64,000 bases of DNA from Acinetobacter sp. XH1741 (GCF_041021895.1 NZ_CP157428.1:248001-312000), one strand, 5' to 3'; counted from the first letter of the stretch, positions 29,360 to 38,016 are shown. Notes: generated from the letters alone by a model not told the origin. Numbers and translations are program-made.

Positions 29360-30115
29360 TTATATAAAGTCTTTTGAACTATTCGCAATTCCATAAATCT
29401 GGAATAGTATTTGATTACTAATTGCTAACTGAAGGTGTCCGCCTACAGAGCCTATATAGCCAGCATCTTTTATCGTTTTAGCTAATCCTTTTAAAGGTGC
29501 ACGAGAGTCATCACCATAGTTTTTTATATTATTTTTTACCACCTCAACTTGATCGCCAAAGACATATGGCTCCGATAAGTCAATATCAACTGGTTTTATA
29601 CATTGTTGATCATAGATAGAATTCTTATAAAATTTTAAAGTAAAAGCTTTAAACTTATTAGCATTTTTACAGTACCCAAATAGTAATATTTCCCCTCTAG
29701 TTTGACTTTCAAAATTGATTAATGCTTGAGAAATAATATCATAAGTTAGGTCAGAAATTTCTATTAATGAGGGATAGTTACTGATTTCAGGTGTAGGGAA
29801 TGGTTCATTAGAATAATATTTTTGAATAAGCACCTCTCTAGGTATTTCTTGTAATGGCTGTAATGAACCTAAGAGTGTGATTAGAGTATCTTTGACTGCT
29901 TGAGCAATCAGAGTACCGCCTGAAAAAGCGAAACCAATAGATCCAAGATAATTTTTTAATGGAAACAGTGAATACTTAAAACATAATGGTATTTCATGAA
30001 TTTTAGAAAAATAGTCTGTTATTCGACTACTACTTGTTGAATTTGATATACGAGAATCACTTACTACCCAAAGAGCTTCATTTTCTTTATTTTTCCAACA
30101 AACTATAGATGTCAT
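29360..30115 (-). pseudogene. Proteasome/HslV-like Ntn-hydrolase, C-terminus removed by IS
   Basis: 251 residues remain of 283. The opening MTSIVCW, the VVSDSRIS motif and GFAFSGGTLIAQAV parallel the HslV/proteasome beta pattern of Thr2, an Asp about 18 residues on (D20) and GFAGG; K38 is the probable third residue. Met removal would expose Thr as nucleophile. The current stop TAA is formed from IS and host bases at the junction. Start is supported by GAGG eight bases upstream. It is divergent from the NdpA-like/RelA-SpoT operon across 271 AT-rich bases. The missing 32 residues may or may not abolish function. Confidence 0.65.
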
Positions 30116-30386
30116 ATTTAAAACCTCAAATTATTTAAATTTCAAATCCAAGTTTTATAAATTGAAAACTTAATGTAGATATTTCTCGGTATAAGATAAA
30201 CAACAATACCTATAAAATCTTCTAATTTTAAAAAATTTAAAAATTAATAACTTACATAAAAATAAGATCTTAGATTTAATTTTTTAGAATTTTATATGTT
30301 AATTACATTATATATTTTATTGATAAAAATGTTAAAGTTTGTAAATATTATATTACTTCTAAACTACAAACTAATAAGGAAAGCAT

Positions 30387-31496
30387 ATGACTAACTTAAA
30401 TATGCCTTTACAACCGACAGACTTTACGTTTGAAGGATTACTAATTGATAGAGTGGTTATTCATAAGATCTTTGCTAAAAATCCTGAAAATTCTAATATC
30501 GAACTAGATACTAGTGATGAACTTTTAAATTTAGATATATCCTCTTTAGATGCACTTCAAGTACGAATTACAAAAGCATTAGGAAGTAAATCCCATGGCA
30601 TAGAAGTTTCTATTGAAGAAACAGGTGAAAATAGTTATTTCCAAACTGCTACCTCAATGTTGAATTGTATTGATAAAGATTTTATAGAAAATTCAAAGGT
30701 TTTATCCGAAAAACTGTATTTGTCACAAGCAGGTACACGTGGAGCTAAAGACTGCATCATGACAATTATACATGGCACTGTTGGCAATCAACTACTGCCC
30801 TTTATAGCAACTATTAAAGCTGAGCTTTCTGATGGTTTTTATCATAAGAAAACTGAAGATAATAAAAATCAGATGGAATATTTGAGCGAGCTAATTCTAA
30901 CTGCTGCTCAGAAACTTTATAAAATTGGGTTATTAGTTAAAACAGGTCTACAACAAGAAACTACTCCTGCCCACCCTTCAAATTATAGAGCTTTTTTATT
31001 TGATCATTTGATGACAAAAACAGAAACCAGAAGTGCTGCAGAATATTTTTATAAAAATTTCTTGGGAATGAGTATACAAGCCTCATCTAAAAAGTTAACC
31101 CAAGATTTTTATGATTACACCTGTGAATTTATTAATGCACAAGATATTGAACCAGAAGAAAAATATGAATTATTAGATAGCTTAAGAGTTGAGTTAAAAA
31201 GCAATGATGCGACAATAAGTGTCGCAGGTTTTGCTGAAAAATACCTAAAGTCAGAAGTAAAAGATTATTATGAAAAGCATATGATCAAAAAGGGATTTCC
31301 TCAGAATTCTGTAAGCAAAGACAATGAATATATTCGTAATAAGTTAAGAAATCGCCGTAATCTAAAATTTACTAATGGAGTTAATATTAATTTTCCGTCA
31401 GATAAAACTATTTCCGAACTTTTCAGTGTAGAAAACTTAGCTGACACTGGAGAAACCGTAGTAACTATTAAAGCTAAAGTAAGTAGGCAAGATTAG
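30387..31496 (+). CDS. NdpA-like nucleoid-associated protein
   Basis: 369 residues; AAGGAAAGC precedes the ATG. The region from about residue 210 (AAEYFYKNFLGMSIQASSKKL) through FAEKYL and the closing FTNGVNINFPSD follow the layout of the 37-kDa nucleoid-associated protein NdpA/YejK: a FLG-containing block, a helical middle and a GLTINFD-like strand. The N-terminal half is divergent. Family members bind DNA; some are linked to accessory regions. Its stop overlaps the GTG of the next gene (TAGTG), so the two proteins are probably made in a fixed ratio. Confidence 0.6.
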   Translation: MTNLNMPLQPTDFTFEGLLIDRVVIHKIFAKNPENSNIELDTSDELLNLDISSLDALQVRITKALGSKSHGIEVSIEETGENSYFQTATSMLNCIDKDFIENSKVLSEKLYLSQAGTRGAKDCIMTIIHGTVGNQLLPFIATIKAELSDGFYHKKTEDNKNQMEYLSELILTAAQKLYKIGLLVKTGLQQETTPAHPSNYRAFLFDHLMTKTETRSAAEYFYKNFLGMSIQASSKKLTQDFYDYTCEFINAQDIEPEEKYELLDSLRVELKSNDATISVAGFAEKYLKSEVKDYYEKHMIKKGFPQNSVSKDNEYIRNKLRNRRNLKFTNGVNINFPSDKTISELFSVENLADTGETVVTIKAKVSRQD

Positions 31497-32497
31497 TGAG
31501 CAAAGAAGACTTTTCAATCTTTTTCAATAAAAATTCCCATGCTTTTGAAGCATGGGGAAAGTTTATTATTGAAAAAATTAAAGAAAAGTTAACAATAAAA
31601 TTAGAAGAGAAAAATATTACAATCAATGAAATTATTAAAATTGAACCATCATTTAGAGTTAAAGATATTGGTTCAGCTTTAGATAAAATTGAACGTAAAA
31701 GTTATAATGACCCTATAAATCAAATGACTGATATTGTAGGAGTGAGATTTGTAGTTTTATTAACAGAACAAATTGCTATCATTAGCAATATTATTGAGTC
31801 AGAGTCTTTATGGCAGGCAAAAGTTTCCAAAGATTATACAACTGAAATAGAACAGAATCCTAGTGTTTTTGATTATCAATCTAAACATTATGAAATTAGG
31901 CCTACTAAGGATATTACTTATGATAATTTAATAATTAATCCTTCAATTTGTTGTGAAATACAAATAAGAACCCTATTGCAACATGCATATGCTGAAATTG
32001 TACATGATAATATATATAAACCAAAATCTGATGTTTCTAACTTAGCTAAGAGAAAAGTTGCTAAAGGCATGGCCTTAATGGAAACTACAGATGATCTCTT
32101 TTGTGAGATGCAAAAACTTATCGCTGAGGAAACAAAAGAACGTGATAAATTTTCTCATGCATTAAAAAATTTATATATTAAAGAGTTTGGCCCTTTACCA
32201 AAAGTTTTTTTAACTAAAACACATTTATTATTGATTGATACATTTGAAAAATATATTAACTCTCAGACTCTATTAGAAGTAGAAAAACTTTTAGAAGCAA
32301 AACCTGTTATAAAAAAACAAATAAAGCGTCGAGCTAGTAGTATAGTTTTCTTTTCTCAACCCTTATGTCTTATTACTTATTGGCTGGTTGAAAATTTTGG
32401 AGCAAAACGTGTTCGAGATGAGTGGCCTCTTAATAATTATCTACATCAGCTTGATATAGTTTTTTCGGACTTGGGAGTAAATCCTGAACTATATTGA
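31496..32497 (+). CDS. RelA/SpoT-domain nucleotidyltransferase (toxSAS/SAS-like)
   Basis: 333 residues from GTG at 31496. The synthetase motifs are visible: FRVKDIGSALDKIERK (53-68), MTDIVGVRFVV (77-87), DYQSKHYEIRP and the closing EIQIRTLLQHAYAEIVHD (154-171) with E154, Q156, H163 and E167. No HD hydrolase domain, so it lacks the degrading activity of SpoT. The last 150 residues are helical and unrecognised, perhaps a target-sensing or inhibitory part as in CapRel-type systems. Product could be (p)ppGpp, ppApp or pyrophosphorylated tRNA; sequence alone does not say. Confidence 0.8.
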   Translation: MSKEDFSIFFNKNSHAFEAWGKFIIEKIKEKLTIKLEEKNITINEIIKIEPSFRVKDIGSALDKIERKSYNDPINQMTDIVGVRFVVLLTEQIAIISNIIESESLWQAKVSKDYTTEIEQNPSVFDYQSKHYEIRPTKDITYDNLIINPSICCEIQIRTLLQHAYAEIVHDNIYKPKSDVSNLAKRKVAKGMALMETTDDLFCEMQKLIAEETKERDKFSHALKNLYIKEFGPLPKVFLTKTHLLLIDTFEKYINSQTLLEVEKLLEAKPVIKKQIKRRASSIVFFSQPLCLITYWLVENFGAKRVRDEWPLNNYLHQLDIVFSDLGVNPELY

Positions 32498-32629
32498 TAC
32501 TTTTCAGGACTTTAGAAAAAATAAACGAGTACCTGTCTATTTAGTTACTCCTTGTAACCCCGAAATCAGCAACTTTACTTTATATCAAAGACCCAAACTC
32601 TCACGCTTAGGCCTTTCCCATCTTTAAAC

Positions 32630-33187
32630 CTACTCAGACAACGTTAATAACTTCTGAACATACTGAACCGCATTATCCGCTATGTCTTGTTGAGTAGGCA
32701 CATCGTCGTCTTCAGAAGGGTTTGTGTCTAAACCATAAAATGCATGAAGTGGTTGATAGACTGCCCCAACATATAAAGCTGTTAGCTCAAATGGAATAAA
32801 AACCTTCTCTAAAGAAATTTGATATTCGCCACTTTCTGAATAAACTTGCTCTTGCCCACCCGCAGACACTGCCAACATAAATTTCTTATTTTTAAGTTTG
32901 TCGCCAGTTGAACCATACGCCCAACCATAAGTCAAAACTTCATCAAGCCATTGTTTCAAAAGCGGCGGACAGTTAAACCAATACACTGGAAATTGAAAAA
33001 CTAAATTTTCGTGTTCTTCTACAAGCGCTTGTTCTTTGGCAACGTCAATTACGCCATCTGGGTAGGCTTGATAAATTTGGTGGACTGTAAATTGGTCTGG
33101 GTATTTTTCCAATTCCTCTACCCATCTTTTATTTACGACTGATTGTTCTATGTGAGGATGGGTAACAATGACTAATGTCTTTTTCAT
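32630..33187 (-). CDS. NAD(P)H-dependent oxidoreductase, flavodoxin fold
   Basis: 185 residues of the KefF/MdaB/YheS flavodoxin_2 group: TLVIVTHPHIEQSVVNKRW opening, FQFPVYWFNCPPLLKQWLDEV (FMN/NAD(P)H region) and VSAGGQE. Reduces quinones or similar electrophiles in the cytoplasm using FMN. Divergent from an HxlR regulator (33304), the usual pair in which the regulator senses the electrophile. Confidence 0.87.
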   Translation of the reverse strand: MKKTLVIVTHPHIEQSVVNKRWVEELEKYPDQFTVHQIYQAYPDGVIDVAKEQALVEEHENLVFQFPVYWFNCPPLLKQWLDEVLTYGWAYGSTGDKLKNKKFMLAVSAGGQEQVYSESGEYQISLEKVFIPFELTALYVGAVYQPLHAFYGLDTNPSEDDDVPTQQDIADNAVQYVQKLLTLSE

Positions 33188-33272
33188 TATAAAAACACTC
33201 TTATCGAAAAGTTGATAAATCGATTATAGAAGTGTGCTTTCCTAAATATAAGTACGGTAATTTATGTTATAT

Positions 33273-33290
33273 ACTATACTAAAAGATAGT
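33273..33290. promoter_or_regulatory. Candidate HxlR operator
   Basis: ACTAT (33273-33277) and ATAGT (33286-33290) form an inverted repeat with an 8-base spacer in the AT-rich divergent promoter region. Weak, single site. Confidence 0.35.
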
Positions 33291-33303
33291 GTAGATTTTT
33301 AAA

Positions 33304-33639
33304 ATGACCGAGTGTGTTCCATCAAATACGCCATTAGAAGATACGGGTTTTGGCTACACCCTTTCTTTGATTAATGGCAAATATAAAATGATTATTATGT
33401 ATTGGCTATATGAAAAAAATGTCATGCGTTTTAATGAGATGCAACGCTGCATTGGCAATATTTCATTTAGAACACTCAGCAATACACTTAAAGAGTTAGA
33501 GAGAGACGAACTGATTATTCGTAAGGAATATCCTCAAATTCCACCAAAAGTTGAGTATCGGCTTTCAGAAAGAGGGCAATCTTTAATTCCTTTGTTAGAT
33601 ATGATGTGCCAATGGGGCGAGCAAAATAAGCCGTCTTAG
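33304..33639 (+). CDS. HxlR family transcriptional regulator
   Basis: 111 residues with a winged helix: NGKYKMIIMYWLYEKNVMRFNEMQR, then SFRTLSNTLKELERDELIIRKEYPQIPPKVEYRLSERG, the standard HxlR pattern. Only one Cys near the N-terminus (TECVPS), the position used for thiol sensing by several HxlR proteins. Probably controls the divergent oxidoreductase gene. Confidence 0.87.
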   Translation: MTECVPSNTPLEDTGFGYTLSLINGKYKMIIMYWLYEKNVMRFNEMQRCIGNISFRTLSNTLKELERDELIIRKEYPQIPPKVEYRLSERGQSLIPLLDMMCQWGEQNKPS

Positions 33640-33666
33640 TTTTATAGACTTGAAGTGATACTCAAT

Positions 33667-33885
33667 ATGAGAAATGAATTAAGAGAAATTTTTATTAAGG
33701 GATGCGACGATAAAATTGAAAAGAAGGGAGACAATGTCGGTCTGTCTTTTTATGCTTTTTTTAAAAATAAGAATGACAACCCTGAGCTACTCATGGAAGC
33801 AGCTCATTGGTGGATTATGGAGCATAAGCTAGATCACTTTGAGAAAGCCGTTAAGATTAAACAGATGGTTTTAAGTGAACAATAA
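33667..33885 (+). CDS. Small protein, possibly DUF6500 family
   Basis: 72 residues from the ATG at 33667 (a GTG at 33655 is also open). Sequence MRNELREIFIKGCDDKIEKK and GLSFYAFFKNKNDNPELLMEAA resemble the small DUF6500 proteins as I remember them; that name is unverified. Soluble, helical, unknown function. Follows the HxlR gene by 27 bases and is closed by a terminator. Confidence 0.6.
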   Translation: MRNELREIFIKGCDDKIEKKGDNVGLSFYAFFKNKNDNPELLMEAAHWWIMEHKLDHFEKAVKIKQMVLSEQ

Positions 33886-33898
33886 TTAGAGTTATTCG

Positions 33899-33933
33899 AA
33901 AAGGCTTAAATTTAAATAGTTTAAGCCTTTTTA
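33899..33933. terminator. Bidirectional terminator
   Basis: AAAGGCTTAAA / TTTAAGCCTTT stem shared by the convergent genes ending at 33885 and 33949. Confidence 0.8.
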
Positions 33934-33948
33934 TTATTTTAAAAGCAT

Positions 33949-34830
33949 TTACTTAACATATGACCAAACATCAGGATCTGTATATTCTTCATCGATATGA
34001 TAGCCCTCAGCCTTGGCTTTTCTCTCTTCCTTTTCTCGATATTTTTTATTTTCACTTAATCTCTTTTTAAATGCTTGCTCGAATTCACTAGGTGTCATTT
34101 TATCAGAGTCAGGAATTGAGTCTCTTTCATTGTAACGAACGCTCTGAAAGCTAAATCTAAGCATATATTGCTCTTCATTACGCTCATTCTTAGCTGTTCT
34201 TTTTAAACTTATATCTAAAATAACTCCATTAGCATACAACCTATAACCTAATGATTTTGTAGGAATATTATTTATTATATTTTTCCATTCTTCAAAACTA
34301 AAAATATAGCTTGGATCAATAACATCACGACTTTTTGATAGATGTTTAATATTATCTTGTTTAGCGATACGCGGAGCATCTGTGAAGAAATAGTTTTTCC
34401 AACCAGCCTGATTAATACGTTTCATTAAGGCTACATAGCTTTGATAAGCTTGCTCTGGAGTAGCGAATTCTTCTTTTGTGAGACCCGCATCGATATCTAA
34501 AACTTGAATCCCTTCATTTTTGTCATATTGAGTACCTAAAACAGAAAAAACATGTTCAATTAACAAACTGTTAGTCCCATTCTCTATGGTTAATTTTCCT
34601 AAGTTAGGAGGAGAAAATTGAAGTTCTCTAAAGCTAACACCAGCTGGGTGATTATCGACATTTCCATCACTATACTTTGAAAAATCTTGAATACCTTGTT
34701 CACCCATATGCAAAGTGTAGGTCTGCTGATTCATAGTCAAATTCTCATTATGTTCTGATGTTGGCTGACAAGCGGAAAGTAATAATCCAAAAATAAAGAT
34801 TAGGAAATATTGTTTAAATTTTGCCATCAT
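33949..34830 (-). CDS. Lipoprotein, candidate immunity partner of the type VI effector
   Basis: 293 residues. Lipoprotein signal with lipobox LLSAC near residue 20 (Cys anchors the lipid). The mature part is acidic and unlike anything I recognise, ending in a charged helix (FKKRLSENKKYREKEERKAKAEG). It begins 17 bases inside the preceding gene (34814-35965), the tight overlap typical of effector/immunity pairs. A periplasmic lipoprotein would fit an effector acting in the periplasm. Inference only. Confidence 0.6.
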   Translation of the reverse strand: MMAKFKQYFLIFIFGLLLSACQPTSEHNENLTMNQQTYTLHMGEQGIQDFSKYSDGNVDNHPAGVSFRELQFSPPNLGKLTIENGTNSLLIEHVFSVLGTQYDKNEGIQVLDIDAGLTKEEFATPEQAYQSYVALMKRINQAGWKNYFFTDAPRIAKQDNIKHLSKSRDVIDPSYIFSFEEWKNIINNIPTKSLGYRLYANGVILDISLKRTAKNERNEEQYMLRFSFQSVRYNERDSIPDSDKMTPSEFEQAFKKRLSENKKYREKEERKAKAEGYHIDEEYTDPDVWSYVK

Positions 34831-35965
34831 TACTATCTTTCCCTACTTTAAACTCTGCTTTGCTATTTCCCCATCCTGCAATAGTTTCTAATTCTTTTTC
34901 TAAAAAGTCTCTTCCTTTATCACTTTGCATTAATCGATGATACTTAGCAGCCGCAACTTTAATCCATTTCATACGACTATCATAAACTTCAACTTGTGTA
35001 CCCTCTAATGGTTCGCTGTAAACCGTTTCAGGTAATTGGGATAAAACTCCCGCATGACGTCCTTTATACTGTCCTTGTTTATTAGGTTTAACTGCATCGG
35101 CCCCATAATCGCTAGATAAAACAAGAGTACTATCGGGTAAACCTGTAATACGCTGTAAGGAAGCCTGTTTCTGAACTTTCCACTCTTTCCACACAAGTTC
35201 TTGTAAAATATTAAATTGTTCTTGAACTGCAATCGCCATCAGATGGTCAAAAAGATTTTTAGAAGCCGTTTTGAAATTATCGTTTCGAGTTTTTCCTGCT
35301 CGCTTAAAAGTATTTTCAATATCAGGTAAATACCCAAAACCCTCTTCTATCTGGTCAGTCCATCCTAATTGTTTAATAGCTGATAAGGAGTTAGACCAAG
35401 GTAAATTTTCGACCTCCTTTTTAATATGCTTAAAGCCAGATACTTTTCGGGCTTTCATACAACTTTTGAAGGAAGCTGATGAAGCACTCCATGCATAATG
35501 CCATGGTGCAATATCCATAAATAACCATAAATTACCCTTAGCAAAAGAATGTACTGGGTCTCGAATCATAGAGTTAATAACAGGGGCTGTTAAAACACCG
35601 CCCACCGCACCAGAAATCACAGGTGCCCACTTATATCCCCATGCGGTCAATCCATGTTTAAAAATAGCAGCTACGGTTTTAGAGGCAAATGCCCCAAGTC
35701 CCATCCAATAGTAACGACCTCTAAATAATTTAGTTGCTGAAATTTCTTGTTCTAAATAAATTCTTGCATAGACAGAAGCAATACGCCTTGCTCTAGCCTC
35801 ATATCCAGGTTCAAGTTTGTAATGATTCGCACTTTTAAGATTAGAGACTCTTTTTATTGCTTCTTGCTGATAAATTTCCCAGAAAGTTAAACAATCACAT
35901 TGAACGGTTTTACAGCTATTCTCAGTAGTATTGGTATTACTATCCCAATCAAGACTTCCACTCAT
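34814..35965 (-). CDS. Candidate type VI secretion effector of unknown family
   Basis: 383 residues. Cys-rich start (KTVQCDCLTFWEIYQQEA), a segment LEPGYEARARRIASVYARIYLEQE, then two hydrophobic stretches around YYWMGLGAFASKTVAAIF and PVISGAVGGVLTAPVINSMI; the remainder is charged and helical. A DUF2515-like resemblance came to mind but is unverified. It overlaps the VgrG tail gene by four bases (ATGA) and the lipoprotein by seventeen, so it is transcribed with both. Position behind a VgrG tail is the basis for calling it an effector. Confidence 0.5.
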   Translation of the reverse strand: MSGSLDWDSNTNTTENSCKTVQCDCLTFWEIYQQEAIKRVSNLKSANHYKLEPGYEARARRIASVYARIYLEQEISATKLFRGRYYWMGLGAFASKTVAAIFKHGLTAWGYKWAPVISGAVGGVLTAPVINSMIRDPVHSFAKGNLWLFMDIAPWHYAWSASSASFKSCMKARKVSGFKHIKKEVENLPWSNSLSAIKQLGWTDQIEEGFGYLPDIENTFKRAGKTRNDNFKTASKNLFDHLMAIAVQEQFNILQELVWKEWKVQKQASLQRITGLPDSTLVLSSDYGADAVKPNKQGQYKGRHAGVLSQLPETVYSEPLEGTQVEVYDSRMKWIKVAAAKYHRLMQSDKGRDFLEKELETIAGWGNSKAEFKVGKDSNDGKI

Positions 35966-36330
35966 TTAGCATCACCATCATTGTCAGCAGAATCAGCCTC
36001 GAAACTTATCCAATTTAAATCCAACTTCAAATTTTCTTGCTTAGAAGAGTGAATACGCTTAGATCTGCCCTTGTCATCTGCTTGAGAGATGTATTCATTT
36101 CCATCAGTAGAAATTTTATAGTCTACTTTTTTCATAGGTTCACCAGAGGGCAATAACATTTGGAACTTTTCGTTATATGCCTCATAAGCAGGTAATCCTT
36201 GAATATTTACTCCAACTTCAGCCCCACCTTTAAATAGGTGTTGTCCAGCTTTTACTTCAAACTTTGCCGGAGTAATTAATGTAATACCATTTTTATTAAT
36301 AATAATCTGAGAACCGCCAGCCATATACAA
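35962..36330 (-). pseudogene. VgrG C-terminal (DUF2345) fragment
   Basis: 122 residues. GGSQIIINKNGITLITPAKFEVKAGQHLFKGGA is the closing DUF2345 strand of a type VI spike protein, followed by a unique extension. The gp27/gp5 portion is absent: upstream the frame closes at a TAA near 36390 after about 20 codons, and the minus strand then runs into an unrelated gene. Either a leftover of a deleted vgrG or a tail that can be swapped by recombination. Start drawn at TTG 36330 or ATG 36324. Confidence 0.65.
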
Positions 36331-36404
36331 AACCTTATCTGGTAAAATTTTATTTGTCTTCCTAAAATAGATTCCATGAAAATTAACTTAACTCTCTTAA
36401 TATT

Positions 36405-37067
36405 ATGACCTTTATTCTTGCTATTCAACTTGAGGATAGTATTGTGATTGCGACAGACACTCGCAGCACTATACCGCATCAGGATAATGGCTCATATTTA
36501 TATCAAGATGGTATTCAAAAGTTCTTTCCATGGGAAAACGGTATTATTACAGGAACTGGTGAATTAAACCTTATCCAAAATGTTATATATTCTTTCAATA
36601 AATTTAAGAAACATAACATTCACGAACTACCGAATTTATTAAAAGCTTCTAAAGCTATACGTGAACAAGAAATCAAACATTCTCAGTTAGAAATCACAAA
36701 ATTATTATATTCAACTTATAGTAAAAATGGAGCACAACTCTACTCGATTCAACCTAATAAACTTAAAGAATATGAAGTAATTAGATGCGAGAAAAATGAA
36801 ATTTTACTATGGACATTTAATCCTGACATCCACTCTATCATTAACAAACTAACAGAACTATATTCCAGTTTAAAACCATTAAATGCATTTAATAATATCT
36901 CTGACTGTATCTATTACTATTTAGACCAAATATCTCCTATCTTTCATAAACAAGCACAATATGACTCTATGATGAGTAAAGAATTTAACTTCTTTTTTCA
37001 AACCAAAGATGAATATTTTTTTGGAGAATTTTTAAATAATGACTCTAGTACACTAAATAAGAAATAA
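36405..37067 (+). CDS. Stand-alone proteasome beta-like Ntn hydrolase
   Basis: 220 residues. Opening MTFILAIQLEDSIVIATDTRST matches the proteasome beta/HslV start, with Thr2 as nucleophile after Met removal, D18 (mature D17) and K39 as the third residue; GIITGTGELNLIQNV corresponds to the GAGG-type turn. The C-terminal half is AT-rich and divergent. No ATPase partner nearby. Divergent from the VgrG tail, with only 74 bases between, and without a good ribosome binding site. A peptidase or amidohydrolase role is inference. Confidence 0.55.
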   Translation: MTFILAIQLEDSIVIATDTRSTIPHQDNGSYLYQDGIQKFFPWENGIITGTGELNLIQNVIYSFNKFKKHNIHELPNLLKASKAIREQEIKHSQLEITKLLYSTYSKNGAQLYSIQPNKLKEYEVIRCEKNEILLWTFNPDIHSIINKLTELYSSLKPLNAFNNISDCIYYYLDQISPIFHKQAQYDSMMSKEFNFFFQTKDEYFFGEFLNNDSSTLNKK

Positions 37068-37139
37068 TCTTTAAAGGTAGCGCCGCCGTCAGACCTCCCC
37101 ACCTTAAAATAAACAATCATCCTCTTACGCCAAACAAAA

Positions 37140-37454
37140 CTATCTCGATTTAAGCCATCCGCCGATTTCTTTTAACACATTAACTAATTTTTCTAGCTTT
37201 CGGCCTTCCTCCGTTAAAGAATATTCAACCTTAACAGGAACTTGTGCATAGACTTCTCTTAGAATAAAACCTTCTTCTTCTAAAAAGCGTAGCTCTAACG
37301 TCAGCATTCTTTGTGAAATATTCGGAATTGCTCTACGTAACTCATTAAAACGCATGGTTTTTTCTAATAAAAAAGAAATAATGAGCATGCGCCAACGGCC
37401 ACCTAATACCGTCATGGCTTCTTCGACTGTACAGCCTGAAATATTATCTTTCAT
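37140..37454 (-). CDS. HxlR family transcriptional regulator
   Basis: 104 residues: GCTVEEAMTVLGGRWRMLIISFLLE, RFNELRRAIPNISQRMLTLELRFLEEEGFILREVYAQVPVKVEYSLTEEG. Contains the N-terminal Cys (SGCTVE) common in this family. Divergent from an AhpD-like gene, with a GTATA/TATAC palindrome between. Confidence 0.9.
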   Translation of the reverse strand: MKDNISGCTVEEAMTVLGGRWRMLIISFLLEKTMRFNELRRAIPNISQRMLTLELRFLEEEGFILREVYAQVPVKVEYSLTEEGRKLEKLVNVLKEIGGWLKSR

Positions 37455-37467
37455 AGATGATTACTAA

Positions 37468-37482
37468 GTATAATAAATATAC
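37468..37482. promoter_or_regulatory. Candidate HxlR operator
   Basis: GTATA-N5-TATAC palindrome between the divergent HxlR and AhpD-like genes. Confidence 0.4.
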
Positions 37483-37532
37483 CTACATAACAAAATAATG
37501 CCTAATTTACAACCTATACCTAATTATAAATA

Positions 37533-37982
37533 ATGGTTCTCTCTGACCAGTCACGGATATTCACTGTGGAATATAAAGAAATTTCAAAGAAAACCATCGG
37601 GCATTTATATTCAGCTCATTCATCTATTAGATCTTCAGATTTAGACCCAAAACTGATTGCTTTAGCCGAGCTACATGTCTCTCAAATCAATGGTTGTGCG
37701 TATTGTTGTGCTTTTCATTCCAAGGAGTTAAGAGACTTTGGCATAGCTCAAGAAGTTATCGACCAAATACCGGGTTATAAACATTCAAAAGCTTTCTCTG
37801 AAAAACAGAAAGTCGTGTTGGAGTTTGCCTCCGCAATTACTTCGTTAAATGACCCGAAACAAATTGAGGTGACTCGAGAAAATTTGGCTCATCATTTTAG
37901 TGAAAAAGAGATTGTAGATTTAACGGCGAGTATTTCTTTAATGGGAGCCTTAAACAGACTCCGAATTACCTTAGGTGATTAA
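37533..37982 (+). CDS. AhpD/carboxymuconolactone decarboxylase-like protein
   Basis: 149 residues. The peroxidase-type motif CAYCCAFHSKEL (CxxC plus His) near residue 57-68 and the surrounding helices define the AhpD/CMD fold. Such proteins act as alkylhydroperoxidases or thiol-disulfide partners. Control by the divergent HxlR regulator is likely. Start at ATG 37533 is drawn from the ORF; M at VEYKEISKK lies ten residues in. Confidence 0.85.
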   Translation: MVLSDQSRIFTVEYKEISKKTIGHLYSAHSSIRSSDLDPKLIALAELHVSQINGCAYCCAFHSKELRDFGIAQEVIDQIPGYKHSKAFSEKQKVVLEFASAITSLNDPKQIEVTRENLAHHFSEKEIVDLTASISLMGALNRLRITLGD

Positions 37983-38016
37983 GTCTCGTAAAATATGTTT
38001 TAAGTATTTGAGTTTA

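Larger units (their letters stand above)
28079..29360 (-). mobile_element. IS3-family insertion sequence with imperfect inverted ends
   Basis: 1282 bp. Ends read AGAGGTGG, nine variable bases, then TTTGAACAAC on both sides in inverted orientation. Flanked by the direct repeat TAT (28076-28078 and 29361-29363). It encodes orfA and orfB of an IS3-type DDE transposase with a -1 slippery site at 29012-29018. It sits in the Ntn-hydrolase gene, in the same orientation. The exact outer base is uncertain by one or two positions. Confidence 0.85.
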
